A DNA stretch of 64,000 bases, taken from contig CAKZPI010000018.1 of the NCBI GenBank assembly GCA_937139155.1, forward strand, positions 34,558 to 98,557. Reading direction: 5' to 3'. This document shows, piece by piece, positions 45,784-56,477 of this stretch. Position 1 is the first letter of the stretch. Every line of letters starts with the position of its first letter. The notes below the pieces were generated by a model that saw only the letters and a list, made by a program, of their open reading frames with translations, was not told the origin of the DNA and did not search any database. The position numbers and the translations under genes were made by a program. Origin of the DNA: an uncultured Flavobacteriales bacterium (GTDB lineage Bacteria; Bacteroidota; Bacteroidia; Flavobacteriales; JBLHRE01).

Positions 45784-48282
45784 TTAGAAGTCGTCAAAAT
45801 CGTTAGTGAAGGAAATGTTTAGACTATAGCTGTGCTCAGCATAGGCCTTCCACTTATTGGAGTTTGCAACGGGTTCTTCCAAAACAAGGTTTACGCGCTG
45901 ATTCTTATATTTACCACTAGCTGCCGCACTCAACTGAAACCTATGTTGTACCGACCGCTCTCTTTCAGCGCCTTCTTCAATATTAAAGTTGAAACTAAAC
46001 ACATCGCTAAGGGTGGTGCCATCCTTTGCTTTAATGCTAGCTCTAATCTGTCTTGGTAGGACTTTATCGTCTACAAGGTCTTTCTGAATAAAGGTAACCG
46101 CCAGAATGTTGGTTGTAATTTTATCGGTTGACTTAATCAACTCCACATCTACCAACCTGTTGGTATCCTTTCTTTTCTTGGTAACTTGTACCAAAGGCAA
46201 GACAATTTCTTGCAAGGATGCCCCACCATGCACAAATCTAGATCCTGCACCTTTTATCCTAAGTCTATTTATGCTTTTTGGCAGCAGAACCTCTGTCTCT
46301 GAATCTAGTCCCAAATCTTTCCCATTGAAATGCTTCACGGCCATATTCCCAGAAAGAATCTTACCTAAAACAAACCGTCTGTTCTCCTTCCAGATTTCTC
46401 CTTTAACCTGAGCATCAGAAAAATCACTGTCAGCTAAGGCTTCATTCTGGTAGATATAACCATGGTCTGAGGTAATAAGAATGTTGCTCCCATTTACATT
46501 GGCTATTTGCTTCAGCAAGCTTTTTAAGAAGCCTAACTCAGCCTCAACTGCTTGCGGAAGCTTACCTTCAGAGGTTTTATCATCTCCTGTTTTATCTATT
46601 TGATTGTGATAGATATAGATGAGATCATAAGCTTTAACAAATTCTCTACCCTCCGTAGCAGCGCTAAAATTCATAAACTTCTCGGCCGCTATTGCAGTTG
46701 CTCTTACACCTGAGTTTTTCTCCAAAACCTGAGACCTTCCGGGGACACCAGATGAAGACAACCCATCTACTAAAACTGTAGAATCTTTGGCTTGTATACT
46801 TAATTGGTCGCCTGGTAACAGGGACGCCATACCTAATTGAGTATACGAAGGTACACTTGCAATTAAGTAGTCTAGCTCTGCATCATAGCGCTGTTCAGAT
46901 TTCAATAGATTGCTTAGCTCCCAACCATTCTCATAGCGTAAGGCATCTGAGATGACTACAAACAAACGCTGACCACGATCCAAAACCGGTTTAACATGAT
47001 GCTGAAAAAAGCCTCTTTGGGAATGACTTGAATCTAAGGGCCATGCTGCAGTATCATCTATGGTCTGTTGCCATAAATCATTTGTTTCCAATAGCCAGTT
47101 GTTGCTGTAAGCCTTTTCAACTTTCTCATAAAGGGGCTTTAGAATGGAGTTCTGCTCGGCTAAAGTATGATGAAACAAGAATTTCCGGTAGTAGTAGTCT
47201 GCCTCAAATAAAGTAGACGCGTACTCATGCGCCCCCTCCTCAACACTATTGTATTTTCCTTTCTTGGTTTTCTGAATCTTGTCTAATAAGAGTCCGGCAA
47301 ACTTTAGGGTTTGGTATATCTCCTTATAATCTTGAAACCAAAACTTGTTTTCCCTTTGCTTGATAGTCTTGCTTAGCCTGGCTACATCCAGACTGTCTGT
47401 AGTTAAGGATTGTACCAGATCTGCAATGACCTTCTGATCTATTTCCTGATAGAGGTCTTCCTCCAAAACAGCTTCAAAATTAAGCTCGTTTAGTTCTTGG
47501 CTGATGCTTAAGTCTTTTGAAATCTTGGCAGATAAAGCTCTAAAAGCATCCCGAAAGGAAAGTGAATCCTTCCAAAGGGATAATAGTACCTTGCCTTCAT
47601 TTTGTTCTACCTCCCCTTGAGTTAAGCAGGAGTTTTTAGAGAACACCTCCAAGAGAAAATCATAAATGGTCGGAGCTTCACTTTTGTATTCAAACTTGGC
47701 TTTTACCTCCTTCCATAAGAACTCACTTAGCTGATACCTATCTAATGCCTTTTCAATTCTGTGATTTCCATCATTGAAGGCTGAAGCGTATGCTTGTAGA
47801 ATGGTTTGAAGGTTAAGTACATTCAAATTAAAACATACGGCCAACATCTTATACCGAATAGATTTATCCCGTTCATCACTTGAGAGTAAATCCTTCAGTT
47901 TCTGTTGCCTTTCCTTGCTATCAAAGAACTCAATATGCTCCCTAACAAGACCTTTGAAGTGATAGGCTAGGCCTAAGTCTTGTAAGATGATGGACTCCCT
48001 ATCTGAGTTAAAGACCTTCTGTGCCAATTGAATGTCTAATAGCCAGTTCTTCTTATATTCTGGTTCACCATTGGGGAAATAGAGTAGAAACTTTAGCTCC
48101 GTTTCATTCTGAATTCTGTGTTTCAGCTGAAACTCATTGTTGTTCACTTTAAGCTTTTCAGCACCAGCTAGATCTAAAGCTTCAAATTCTTCAGACAGAT
48201 TTCCCTTTTCATCATACCAAAACACCACCTGGTGTTCTTGGAACAGGGCCTTAAGGGCATGTAATAAGTTTTCTTCGCTCAT
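45784..48282 (-). CDS. pglZ: BREX alkaline-phosphatase-like protein PglZ
   Basis: An 832-residue PglZ. The central PglZ domain (about residues 440-620) carries FVVISDALRYENGWEL (446-451 DALRYE metal-site motif) and NILITSDHGYIY (605-609), the alkaline-phosphatase-superfamily metal ligands that define the family. N-terminal ~400 residues helical; C-terminal part beta-rich. Core BREX component whose exact reaction is unsettled; it interacts with BrxB and PglX in studied systems. Starts 5 nt after the pglX stop; its stop is one base from the brxL ATG. Confidence 0.95.
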   Translation of the reverse strand: MSEENLLHALKALFQEHQVVFWYDEKGNLSEEFEALDLAGAEKLKVNNNEFQLKHRIQNETELKFLLYFPNGEPEYKKNWLLDIQLAQKVFNSDRESIILQDLGLAYHFKGLVREHIEFFDSKERQQKLKDLLSSDERDKSIRYKMLAVCFNLNVLNLQTILQAYASAFNDGNHRIEKALDRYQLSEFLWKEVKAKFEYKSEAPTIYDFLLEVFSKNSCLTQGEVEQNEGKVLLSLWKDSLSFRDAFRALSAKISKDLSISQELNELNFEAVLEEDLYQEIDQKVIADLVQSLTTDSLDVARLSKTIKQRENKFWFQDYKEIYQTLKFAGLLLDKIQKTKKGKYNSVEEGAHEYASTLFEADYYYRKFLFHHTLAEQNSILKPLYEKVEKAYSNNWLLETNDLWQQTIDDTAAWPLDSSHSQRGFFQHHVKPVLDRGQRLFVVISDALRYENGWELSNLLKSEQRYDAELDYLIASVPSYTQLGMASLLPGDQLSIQAKDSTVLVDGLSSSGVPGRSQVLEKNSGVRATAIAAEKFMNFSAATEGREFVKAYDLIYIYHNQIDKTGDDKTSEGKLPQAVEAELGFLKSLLKQIANVNGSNILITSDHGYIYQNEALADSDFSDAQVKGEIWKENRRFVLGKILSGNMAVKHFNGKDLGLDSETEVLLPKSINRLRIKGAGSRFVHGGASLQEIVLPLVQVTKKRKDTNRLVDVELIKSTDKITTNILAVTFIQKDLVDDKVLPRQIRASIKAKDGTTLSDVFSFNFNIEEGAERERSVQHRFQLSAAASGKYKNQRVNLVLEEPVANSNKWKAYAEHSYSLNISFTNDFDDF

Positions 48283-48287
48283 GCTGA

Positions 48288-51200
48288 TTACCTTATTGTG
48301 CTTGTATCAATCCAATCAAACTTGCGCACCTTGTCTTTGGTCTTTTTATCATTGAGCCCAGGAACTAGTTTAACGGCCTTTCCAAACTTGTTGTAATTCA
48401 CCAATACTCCATCATCAAGGTCTATGCTTATTCTGGCAGCCGCAAGATCAAATAGGATTTCCCTTTCGTACTCTTGACAGTCTTTTAGAATTTTCTCTAG
48501 CCTAGATATTTCTTTGGAAGCAGCTGTTTTCTCTGCTGCTGAGCCCGAAACCTTAAGGTGCTCTTGTTGCTGGATGCTGCTTTTAATCTTCTCAATAAAC
48601 TCTCTTACGTAGTTGTTGAGAATATTGTTTAGCGTATCTGGTGTATAACGGTGTAAATAGATTAAGACATTAAAATGGCCTTCCGGCGATGAAAACATCC
48701 AATAAATTGGCCGTTTCTTGTACCGCTTAATGTGATCCTTGTAGAAGTCTTTGGTAAAGTACTTTCTTATGTCTTTGCCCAAGCATTCTTCTACAAAATC
48801 TAGGTTCTTTCTAAAGTTTTGTTCACCAAAACTGGCTTTAAGGAAGGTGTGGAAACGACCCACAATATCATCTTCAAACCACTCATCATCCAATACAGGA
48901 ATAATATTGTCATCATCGGGCAAGAAACTTACCTCACTATCAGATTTACCAACTTTGGTTAGATAGTCTTGGATGGTTTCGCCTTGGTTAGCAAGAATTA
49001 GACCTTCTTTGTCTAATGAGTAGCGGCCGAACATGCAACCTATTGAATAACTTATAAATTTTACGACTAACTCAATTGTTTTAATCTCAATTTCATCATG
49101 GCATTTAACCGATTCCTCTTCTAGGAGAGATATTTCATTAAAGCCAACTTGTGGATCAATACTTTCTTGGAGTCCATAACCGTCAATAAGCTTCTTATTC
49201 AAATTTTCTTCTAAAGCTTTGGAATTATGTACTTTATTTAACCATAATTGTTTGAATAAGTCTACAGCCTCTTCAACGAAATCAGAGCCTTGGTTAATCA
49301 ACGGATTCACCATGAAATCCCAAGAGTCCTCACGCTGATTCCAATCTTCCTTATGCAGCTGGATAAGATTATCCACTTCAATAAGGTCAATTTGTATAAA
49401 TGGAAGTTGTTGAATTGTTCCAAATCTAAAGTCAAGCGTTGGGCAAACAAGCTCTAGCATTTGGTGACAAACTTTAGAGTTTAAAAAGGCTATGGTTTCT
49501 TTTAGCATGTCTTCAGAAAAAAACATTGTTCCTTTGCTATCAAATGCAAAACCTGGCTCGGTGTATCTAGCGGATAATGACCCACTGCTTAATGCAGAGA
49601 AAGTTCCACCTTGTTTTAATTGGAATGCGGAATTTCTGAATGATGAACCCTTGTAGTCTTTAATTAGCTCGCCTTGATTAGTCCAGTTTATTACAAAATC
49701 CCTATTCCCATACCATTTTCTATAACTACCTCCTTTGTTATATGGAATCCAAGGTTTCTTTGTTCCCAATTTTTCCTCTATAGTCTTAGTGTCAAATCGG
49801 CAGAATTCAACCTCAAACCAATACCTTAGGAATTTATTATTATTGGCAGTGGTCAACCCCTCTTTAAAGACTGTAAATTCAGATAAACTCTGGTTTTCCA
49901 GGCTTTTATGTAGATCTTCCTTTATCCAATACCCAATTACAGAGTTAGGAATCTTCAAAAAGTCTTTTTGGTTAGCACGGTAGAACCAGCCACAGTCTGG
50001 GTTTTGAATGGCTTCGAGGGTTTTTGTTCGCTTTAGATCAGACTTGTCAAAGTCAACTAATCTGATGTAAGCACCCTGGTCTTCAACCTTGTTATTCCAA
50101 AAAGTAAAAGAGGCATTTTGAACTACTTCACCTCCAATCTCAGGAAAGGTTCTTGGCCCTAAATGAAGTAGTGTATCAAAAAATGTATTCTCCATTAGTT
50201 TAGCTCTCAATTTCTCATAGCTGGAAAGGAACATCCAAGAGTGCTGGTTTATCATACCCAAGAATCCCTTGGGGTGGAGAACGGCTAAACCAGTTTCCAT
50301 AAAGCAAGCCATAAGATCTGCCTTACTATCAGAATAATTGGTTTTCACGAAATCAGATAACTCCTTGTTTGCATTTCCACCACCCATATACGGTGGGTTA
50401 TCTACCACACAATGATACTTCTGCGCCAATAGCTCTAATTGCCAAAGGGCCTTATGGAGCTGTTCTACTTCAAACTGAATAAATGCATCACCAGTCTCTT
50501 TCAACTTTAGAGAGGCCTCCAATACCTTGTGGATTTCTTCAATTGAAGCCTTGGGAATTATTAAGGATCCAAAGTTTGTGGCCTGTCGCATGTTGCCAAG
50601 GTCATGAATCAAGTCATCGGAAGGCATAAGGCTCAGCTTTTCAAAAACATCCTCAATCTCTTCCTCAGAAAGACGTAAATCCTGGTAGCACAGAATCTGT
50701 GGTTCTGGCACATTACCTTTTCTAAAGAATCTACGCTGGTACTCCCTTGCCTTCATTAAGACAGCCATACCTGCTAATTGAGCGGCACGTTCATCAATTT
50801 CAAAACCAAAGAGGTTTTTCTTAATGATTAGACTAGGAATCTCACTAGGGTTATAACCTTCTTCTTCATAAATCTTACTTAGCAGTTCAAAGCCATACAC
50901 CAATATGTGCCCGCTACCACAGGCTTGATCCAATAAAGTAAGTTCTTCAGGTGAGTTCACTTTTAAGTAGTCCTCAGCCTCAGCAGAAGGTGACTCAATG
51001 TAATATGGCATATGATCTCTCAGTTTAGACTGAGGTCGGTTCTGTAGCCAAAGTTTACCCACTGTATTCTGCACCATGTACTCTACAATCCAGCGCGGGG
51101 TAAAAAGCTGGGTTGCGGCCGGAATGTCTTCTTTCTTCACCTTACTTTTTGCAGCAAAGACTTCATCCTTTTTTTCTGAGATGTAGAACTGATATAGCCA

Positions 51201-51794
51201 ACCAATGATTTCCACTTCAGTGCAATCTTCAGCCGTCATTGATTCAACTACATCTGCTACAATGGATAGTTCTGAGCTTAGATCGTCTGGTAAAAGCAAT
51301 TCTGTATAATCATTGATGCGCTCAAAAAGGAATGGAAAAACCTTATTCAAGTGGTTGCAGGCAGCAATTAATAGGTGCTTAAAAGCTTCATTCTGAGGAT
51401 TCTTGCTTGCCAATTTTCCGTTCAAAAGGTCTCTAACTTTCCCCTGATCAATTTTTAAATCTGAAGGGATGTCGCCTTGCTTCGCTAGGTTTAAGATTTC
51501 AGGGCTGGTTTGTCCTTCAATTGGAGATAAGACTCGTACACCTAAGGGTTGGTAATCGTTAACATCCATGAAACGCAGGGCCACAAAACGATTAAACCAG
51601 GTATAGGCAACCTTTTCTATCAATTCATCTTCCGAGGAAGTATTCAGTGCTTGTTTAAGTTTCTCAACCTGCTCATGCCTTTCTCTAAGCTCTGGGGTAT
51701 CGTTGTTGAGTGTGAAATCTAGCTTCGCCTTTACTTGCTCCAAAAGCTTTCTGCGGGTTTCTTGAGCAAACCTTTTTAATTGATTGGTGTTCAT
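48288..51794 (-). CDS. pglX: BREX adenine-specific DNA methyltransferase PglX
   Basis: An 1168-residue type IIG-like N6-adenine methyltransferase. SAM-binding motif LLDQACGSGHILVYGF (about 287-302), catalytic NPPY at 466-469 in VVDNPPYMGGGNANKEL, and GRYSLDKEGLILANQG further on, with a large C-terminal specificity region (about 600-1168). It methylates the BREX site on host DNA so self is distinguished from phage. ATG at 51794 lies one base after the brxC stop and gives MNTNQLKRFAQETRRKLLEQ, the usual PglX N-terminus. Complete, with no frameshift, although PglX genes are often phase-variable or broken. Confidence 0.96.
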   Translation of the reverse strand: MNTNQLKRFAQETRRKLLEQVKAKLDFTLNNDTPELRERHEQVEKLKQALNTSSEDELIEKVAYTWFNRFVALRFMDVNDYQPLGVRVLSPIEGQTSPEILNLAKQGDIPSDLKIDQGKVRDLLNGKLASKNPQNEAFKHLLIAACNHLNKVFPFLFERINDYTELLLPDDLSSELSIVADVVESMTAEDCTEVEIIGWLYQFYISEKKDEVFAAKSKVKKEDIPAATQLFTPRWIVEYMVQNTVGKLWLQNRPQSKLRDHMPYYIESPSAEAEDYLKVNSPEELTLLDQACGSGHILVYGFELLSKIYEEEGYNPSEIPSLIIKKNLFGFEIDERAAQLAGMAVLMKAREYQRRFFRKGNVPEPQILCYQDLRLSEEEIEDVFEKLSLMPSDDLIHDLGNMRQATNFGSLIIPKASIEEIHKVLEASLKLKETGDAFIQFEVEQLHKALWQLELLAQKYHCVVDNPPYMGGGNANKELSDFVKTNYSDSKADLMACFMETGLAVLHPKGFLGMINQHSWMFLSSYEKLRAKLMENTFFDTLLHLGPRTFPEIGGEVVQNASFTFWNNKVEDQGAYIRLVDFDKSDLKRTKTLEAIQNPDCGWFYRANQKDFLKIPNSVIGYWIKEDLHKSLENQSLSEFTVFKEGLTTANNNKFLRYWFEVEFCRFDTKTIEEKLGTKKPWIPYNKGGSYRKWYGNRDFVINWTNQGELIKDYKGSSFRNSAFQLKQGGTFSALSSGSLSARYTEPGFAFDSKGTMFFSEDMLKETIAFLNSKVCHQMLELVCPTLDFRFGTIQQLPFIQIDLIEVDNLIQLHKEDWNQREDSWDFMVNPLINQGSDFVEEAVDLFKQLWLNKVHNSKALEENLNKKLIDGYGLQESIDPQVGFNEISLLEEESVKCHDEIEIKTIELVVKFISYSIGCMFGRYSLDKEGLILANQGETIQDYLTKVGKSDSEVSFLPDDDNIIPVLDDEWFEDDIVGRFHTFLKASFGEQNFRKNLDFVEECLGKDIRKYFTKDFYKDHIKRYKKRPIYWMFSSPEGHFNVLIYLHRYTPDTLNNILNNYVREFIEKIKSSIQQQEHLKVSGSAAEKTAASKEISRLEKILKDCQEYEREILFDLAAARISIDLDDGVLVNYNKFGKAVKLVPGLNDKKTKDKVRKFDWIDTSTIR

Positions 51795-51795
51795 C

Positions 51796-54700
51796 TTAAA
51801 GCGTGATTCTTCTGTTTTTAGCAATTTGCCTTAGCAATTCTTCTTTGTAAGCCTCAATGTAGGCATCAACTTCTTCCTTAGTACGGATTTCGTCTAGGTG
51901 AAACTTCACTTTAACATTGCTTTGTTTAATGTATTCAGCTTTTGGCTCATTGGCCTTCATGCTGTATGACTGAATGTCGTTTAAAGCTTGGTTGTAGTTG
52001 TTGTGCGCTGTGTTTCTATAACTTCTAAGGTTGGCAATAAACCTTTGATTGTAACTATCTGAAATCATATTATTAAGCGGGTCTCTTACTTGTCGTTGTT
52101 GCTCTTCGGTTAATGATTTGAAATCCGCTCTCGCTTCAATTTTAGAAATGCAGTTTTTTATCAGCCTTAGGGTTTCATCACGCTCAGCTTCTATTTTTGC
52201 TAGCACTGCTTTTTGAAGGCTGGTCATGATTTCCTTGGCCTCCTTCATCAGGTTTCCTGCAAAAGGTTTAGGGTCTTTTTGTATTTCCTCTAAACGCTCA
52301 AGTTCCATTCCGCCAACAAACTCAAAATTAGATTGGTCGCTTTGGATGTAAGTATTGATCTCATCAAAGATTTTTTTCTGCTCCCCATTCCAAAACCTTC
52401 TAATTGGGTCTAATAGCTCCTCCTTTGGGTCTAAGATCTCATCTTCAATTTTATTAACCTCTGTAATCAGCTTGTTATAGTCCATGTTGGCTATCCGGTC
52501 TACGGATTTCGCCAGAGGCTCTAAAGCCGCTAAGAATGGGTAACTGCTTTTACTACCAATTAGTTGATATAGATTTCTAGATTCTTGCAAGCACTTTTCT
52601 TTGAATCCCATGGCTATATCCCGTGCATCTACTTCGCTGCATGGTTCATCAAAAAAGTCTTGATAAAGTTCCTTTAATGCTTTTACCTGTCGCTGATCAA
52701 AATCTATTTGAGGCTCAATTAAGGTATTAGAAAACATTCTGTTGTTCAGAAGATTGGTTAGGAAGTCTTCCTCTGAGAGTAGATTAGAATCTTGCTTTGC
52801 TTCAATTTTCCCTCTCTTGTAAAGCTTGGCTACTAGGGTGAAAATTGCATTCTGATACCAGCCGTAGGGGTTTCTACTAAAGTGCTCCTTAATGTCGTTT
52901 AGATTGGTTCGGTCGTTCTGCTTCCTTCTTTGAACAACATAATAATAGACTTCATTCTCGGCCTCCGATATGGTCTTATCATCTGCGCCAAATAAGTCAT
53001 CGTTTTTAGACCTAATAGTGGTTTTAATGGTGTCTTCATTGTAATGGAGGCCACCTATCATGTTTAGGTTGGGGTAGGCTAACCTAACAAGGTCCTGAAA
53101 AGCATTAATCACTTTAGTCTTGCCATCAGCAGAGCTATTTACCTTATGCTCCGTTCCGTTCAAATATACTTCGGATTCAGCAAGTAACCTTTTAAGGTCA
53201 TTAAGAATGGAGCGTTTACGATGTCCGTTTAACCTCCCTTTCTCGCGAATAATTAAACTGGTGGTTTCCTTATTAGAGGTTTTATCATTTTGCTTTATGT
53301 AGCGCTCTGTTTTTATGTAAAGCTTAATGTCTTCCAAGACCCTTGAGTTTTCAGGCAGGCTGAAAAGCAACAGCTTTTGATAACCCATGGTTTGGGCCTT
53401 ATAAAAATCCTTCCTTCCATGGTTTGAATTATTTGGCGTTATGACCTCAAGACTAAGTTCCTTCTCCCTACCTATGGGGTTTCCGTCTATGCGTTTGGTA
53501 AACTCATAGTCCTGTTTGTTGTCAAGGAACCTTATTTTGGTATCACCAATAATGGAATCGAAAATAATTTCTCCAAACATGGTTGTGATCTCTGAGTCGT
53601 CTATTTCAACAGACTTAATGCTTTCTTCAATGTCCTTTTCGTCATCTGTTAGGAACTCAAATACCTCACCATTTCGTTGAATGTAGGTTTGATTTTCTAA
53701 GATGTTTAAAGCCTCTTTTACTTGCTCGTCATGTTTCTTCAGATCAACCTGGGCAGACTCTAGAACGAGTACAGAAATATTTCTAACGGTAGTTTTAAAG
53801 TTGGAATAGTATTTAATCAGGAATAAGATTTTCAGAATTCGAATTGCCAATGGATTATCTAGGTTCTTTTCAGCTAGGGTAATGGCATTTTGAATTTCAC
53901 CACGTATGGTGGAGCGAATTCCTTCAAACAAGTAGTCGAAACTCACCAATGAATGCTCCTTTTCCGCCATTTTTTTGAGCACCTCTTGGAAAACTCCAAG
54001 CATGGATCTCTCACCAACAGAAGCATGTTTTCCCTGAAAGGCGTTGTGCTGTGATAGTTCTTTAATACACTGCTGAAACAGGTCGAACTGATAGGGTAAG
54101 AACGGATACTTATTTACAAATTCTTGTGCATCCTGGTATGCCTTAAACTGAACCCCAACATCTGAAAAAGATAAGACCGTTTCTAGGTTTGCTTTCTCTT
54201 TATTGAAGTAGCTACTAAGTTCTGAGCTTGCTTCTTTGGTTTTGGTTAAGAGTCTTTTTTCTATTACCTCATCAACATTAGCAGAAGTTAGTGGCACTCT
54301 GATTTTGAATCTCCCTTGAATTTTAGAGAAGTCATCAGATTGAGATTTGGTGTCGTCACCAACAATTTTCTCTAGACTTTCTTGGGAGGTAACTAGAATC
54401 CAAGCCTTGCCTTTACACTTGGTAGCTAAAGATTCTGCTATGGTTTGCAGGTTAAGCATTAGCTTAGTATTCTCGGCTATGTACTGTCCAACTTCATCCA
54501 CGAAAAAGTTTAGCCTGAAGCCTTTTTCTTTCTTTTGAATGTACTCTTCAACCTTTTCGCAGAAGTCTTCAACGGAAATGCGGTTATCTTTGCGTAACGT
54601 ATCTATAATGTCAATGTTATCTTCCGGTTTATTGCCATTTATACTAGCGAGTGCATTTGCAACAGCTTTCTTTGTTTTTGGCGCGAAATACTTCCTTCTT

Positions 54701-55272
54701 CCACTGGTCCAGTCTTCACCGGCTTCCTTTTCAAACAGCTCTTTGAATTGCTCGTAATTTCCTTCATTGTCTAACCAACGCTCAAACTCTGCAACATGTC
54801 TTTGAGATCCAAAGTAACCTTGGTGATCGTTAAGTACCTTGTAGAAAACGTTGAGCAAAGCATCTTCTTCACCTTTGGTTGTGATTTGTGCTTGCTGGTC
54901 AATGTTAAACAGAATAGACTCAGATGAAGTCTTAGTGGCTTTTATCACATCGGCTTTAAGCATAGCATCCGAATCAACCTTCGCGGCAAAAAGCTCACCT
55001 AAATGATGTCCGTTGTACTCTTTGTTTTCAAGGATGTAAGACAGGATTTTTAGTAGATGTGATTTACCTGAACCAAAGAACCCTGAGATCCAAACCCCAT
55101 TCACGCCTGAATAATCGTTATAGGCCGAAAAAAAGTCTCTAATCTTTTTAGCAATCTCTTTGGTAACAACATACTCTTCAACCTCCTGGAGGATGTGGTC
55201 ACGGTCATCAGCTTTAATAACCGTTTCAATAGCTCTAGTTATGTTCTGTTCAAATAGTTCCTTTAAGAGCAT
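51796..55272 (-). CDS. brxC: BREX ATPase BrxC
   Basis: A 1158-residue ATPase of the BrxC/PglY (DUF6079-like/P-loop) family. Walker A GFFGSGKSH at residues 64-72, Walker B LNFFVDEVGQYI at about 250, then a long helical body with coiled-coil stretches (for example NKIEDEILDPKEELL and the EAKEIMTSLQKAVLAKIEAERDE region near 1000). N-terminal VEEYVVTKEIAKKI before the P-loop is typical of BrxC in type 1. Forms large assemblies with other Brx proteins. Starts 3 nt after brxB, ends one base before pglX. Confidence 0.95.
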   Translation of the reverse strand: MLLKELFEQNITRAIETVIKADDRDHILQEVEEYVVTKEIAKKIRDFFSAYNDYSGVNGVWISGFFGSGKSHLLKILSYILENKEYNGHHLGELFAAKVDSDAMLKADVIKATKTSSESILFNIDQQAQITTKGEEDALLNVFYKVLNDHQGYFGSQRHVAEFERWLDNEGNYEQFKELFEKEAGEDWTSGRRKYFAPKTKKAVANALASINGNKPEDNIDIIDTLRKDNRISVEDFCEKVEEYIQKKEKGFRLNFFVDEVGQYIAENTKLMLNLQTIAESLATKCKGKAWILVTSQESLEKIVGDDTKSQSDDFSKIQGRFKIRVPLTSANVDEVIEKRLLTKTKEASSELSSYFNKEKANLETVLSFSDVGVQFKAYQDAQEFVNKYPFLPYQFDLFQQCIKELSQHNAFQGKHASVGERSMLGVFQEVLKKMAEKEHSLVSFDYLFEGIRSTIRGEIQNAITLAEKNLDNPLAIRILKILFLIKYYSNFKTTVRNISVLVLESAQVDLKKHDEQVKEALNILENQTYIQRNGEVFEFLTDDEKDIEESIKSVEIDDSEITTMFGEIIFDSIIGDTKIRFLDNKQDYEFTKRIDGNPIGREKELSLEVITPNNSNHGRKDFYKAQTMGYQKLLLFSLPENSRVLEDIKLYIKTERYIKQNDKTSNKETTSLIIREKGRLNGHRKRSILNDLKRLLAESEVYLNGTEHKVNSSADGKTKVINAFQDLVRLAYPNLNMIGGLHYNEDTIKTTIRSKNDDLFGADDKTISEAENEVYYYVVQRRKQNDRTNLNDIKEHFSRNPYGWYQNAIFTLVAKLYKRGKIEAKQDSNLLSEEDFLTNLLNNRMFSNTLIEPQIDFDQRQVKALKELYQDFFDEPCSEVDARDIAMGFKEKCLQESRNLYQLIGSKSSYPFLAALEPLAKSVDRIANMDYNKLITEVNKIEDEILDPKEELLDPIRRFWNGEQKKIFDEINTYIQSDQSNFEFVGGMELERLEEIQKDPKPFAGNLMKEAKEIMTSLQKAVLAKIEAERDETLRLIKNCISKIEARADFKSLTEEQQRQVRDPLNNMISDSYNQRFIANLRSYRNTAHNNYNQALNDIQSYSMKANEPKAEYIKQSNVKVKFHLDEIRTKEEVDAYIEAYKEELLRQIAKNRRITL

Positions 55273-55275
55273 GGC

Positions 55276-55863
55276 TTAGATTTTATAATTGTCAATGTTA
55301 AATGCGCGGTAGTAGTTGTCGTCTTTCAGAAGACCAAAAAGCTGCAATGATTTCCCGTTATACCTGCCTGGGAAAAACATTACCGTTGGTGCTTTTTTAG
55401 CAATGTTTTGAAGGTTGTTCAACACATTATGTGAACGGAGAAAGGGAAAGCAGGTTCCAACTCCGGTTATGATGTAAATCTGGGCATTTGAAGAGTCGAT
55501 CAGATCCTTAACCCTAGGCATAAATACCTCGTTAATTTCCAGTACGGACTGTAAGGCACTTTTGAACTCTTGTTTGTCCATTTCAGCCTCTAGGTTAAAG
55601 ATCTCTCCTTCACCGAGGCTTTCATTTAGTAAATCCATAGAGATGTCATACAGATTCAACTCTAAGATTTTTAGTCCTTCATTTTCAAGCTTGTTTTTCA
55701 AGCCAGCAACAGATTTAACGATTTCCACCTGCTGCTCAGGGTTATAGGGTGAAATCCAGAAGGGTATCTCGCCACCAAGAGAAGCCCTAGTTAAGAAGGT
55801 TTTGGTTTTCATCTTTTCATAAAGATTCAGAAACTTGGTGGCTATGTTTTCCTTGTCCATCAT
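55276..55863 (-). CDS. brxB: BREX protein BrxB (DUF1788)
   Basis: A 195-residue soluble protein of the DUF1788 family: FLTRASLGGEIPFWISPYNPEQQ near residue 24, IYIITGVGTCFPFLRSHNVLNNLQ and a C-terminal PTVMFFPGRYNGKSLQLFGLLKDDNYYRAF, all characteristic. BrxB bridges PglZ and other BREX proteins in studied systems. Its ATG overlaps the brxA stop (TAATG), which shows translational coupling. Confidence 0.93.
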   Translation of the reverse strand: MMDKENIATKFLNLYEKMKTKTFLTRASLGGEIPFWISPYNPEQQVEIVKSVAGLKNKLENEGLKILELNLYDISMDLLNESLGEGEIFNLEAEMDKQEFKSALQSVLEINEVFMPRVKDLIDSSNAQIYIITGVGTCFPFLRSHNVLNNLQNIAKKAPTVMFFPGRYNGKSLQLFGLLKDDNYYRAFNIDNYKI

Positions 55864-56477
55864 TATTTCACGGCATGTTTTAGGTCAGTATCGGTTAGTA
55901 AGAATAGTTTAAGGTTCTCTGGCTTATCCTCAGCCACTACACGGATCATTTGTTCTGAAAGCCAGGGTTGCTTTATGGTCTTTGTGGTAGTAGAATGAAT
56001 CATATCAGCTTCTTCAAGAATCTTCCAAACATGTTGAAAAGCTTTTTTACGTGTGCTATCGGCAAAATCCTCCAACTCAGGATGGAGCTCTGCTTTTCTA
56101 TTGTAAAAGGTCAGGAGTTCGCCCTCCAAAATGTCATGATTGTAAACCAGGACTTTTTCTCTTAAAACCTCTAGGACAAAATCACTTAGCAGTTGATAGG
56201 TCTTACAGGTCGCTAAAAATGCAAGTTGCTTTCTTTCGTCCAAGCCTGAGTTTAAAAAAAGTTGTTTTTGATTTAGTGTCAAGTTGTTATACCGCTTAAT
56301 CAATTCACTTAGTTCGCGTTTGCTTGAACCTTCGTTACCCTTGTTTAAGAGCACTTCAGCATTTACATAATTCATTGAAATCTGATGCTCAACTGCCCCT
56401 ACATCTTTTATAAGTCTGGTAAAGCTATTTAGGCGCAAGCTGCACGCAGTAAAGGACAAGCTGTACTTTTTAGCCAT
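55863..56477 (-). CDS. brxA: BREX protein BrxA (DUF1819)
   Basis: A 204-residue DNA-binding helical protein of the DUF1819 family: KYSLSFTACSLRLNSF at the start, FLATCKTYQLLSDFVLEVLREKVLV in the middle, AFQHVWKILEEADMI (winged-helix-like region) and a C-terminal LFLLTDTDLKH. First core gene of the BREX operon. ATG at 56477 is chosen: it overlaps the stop of the small Xre regulator in ATGGCTAA, and it gives the family N-terminus; the frame upstream to 56504 adds 9 residues only. Confidence 0.92.
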   Translation of the reverse strand: MAKKYSLSFTACSLRLNSFTRLIKDVGAVEHQISMNYVNAEVLLNKGNEGSSKRELSELIKRYNNLTLNQKQLFLNSGLDERKQLAFLATCKTYQLLSDFVLEVLREKVLVYNHDILEGELLTFYNRKAELHPELEDFADSTRKKAFQHVWKILEEADMIHSTTTKTIKQPWLSEQMIRVVAEDKPENLKLFLLTDTDLKHAVK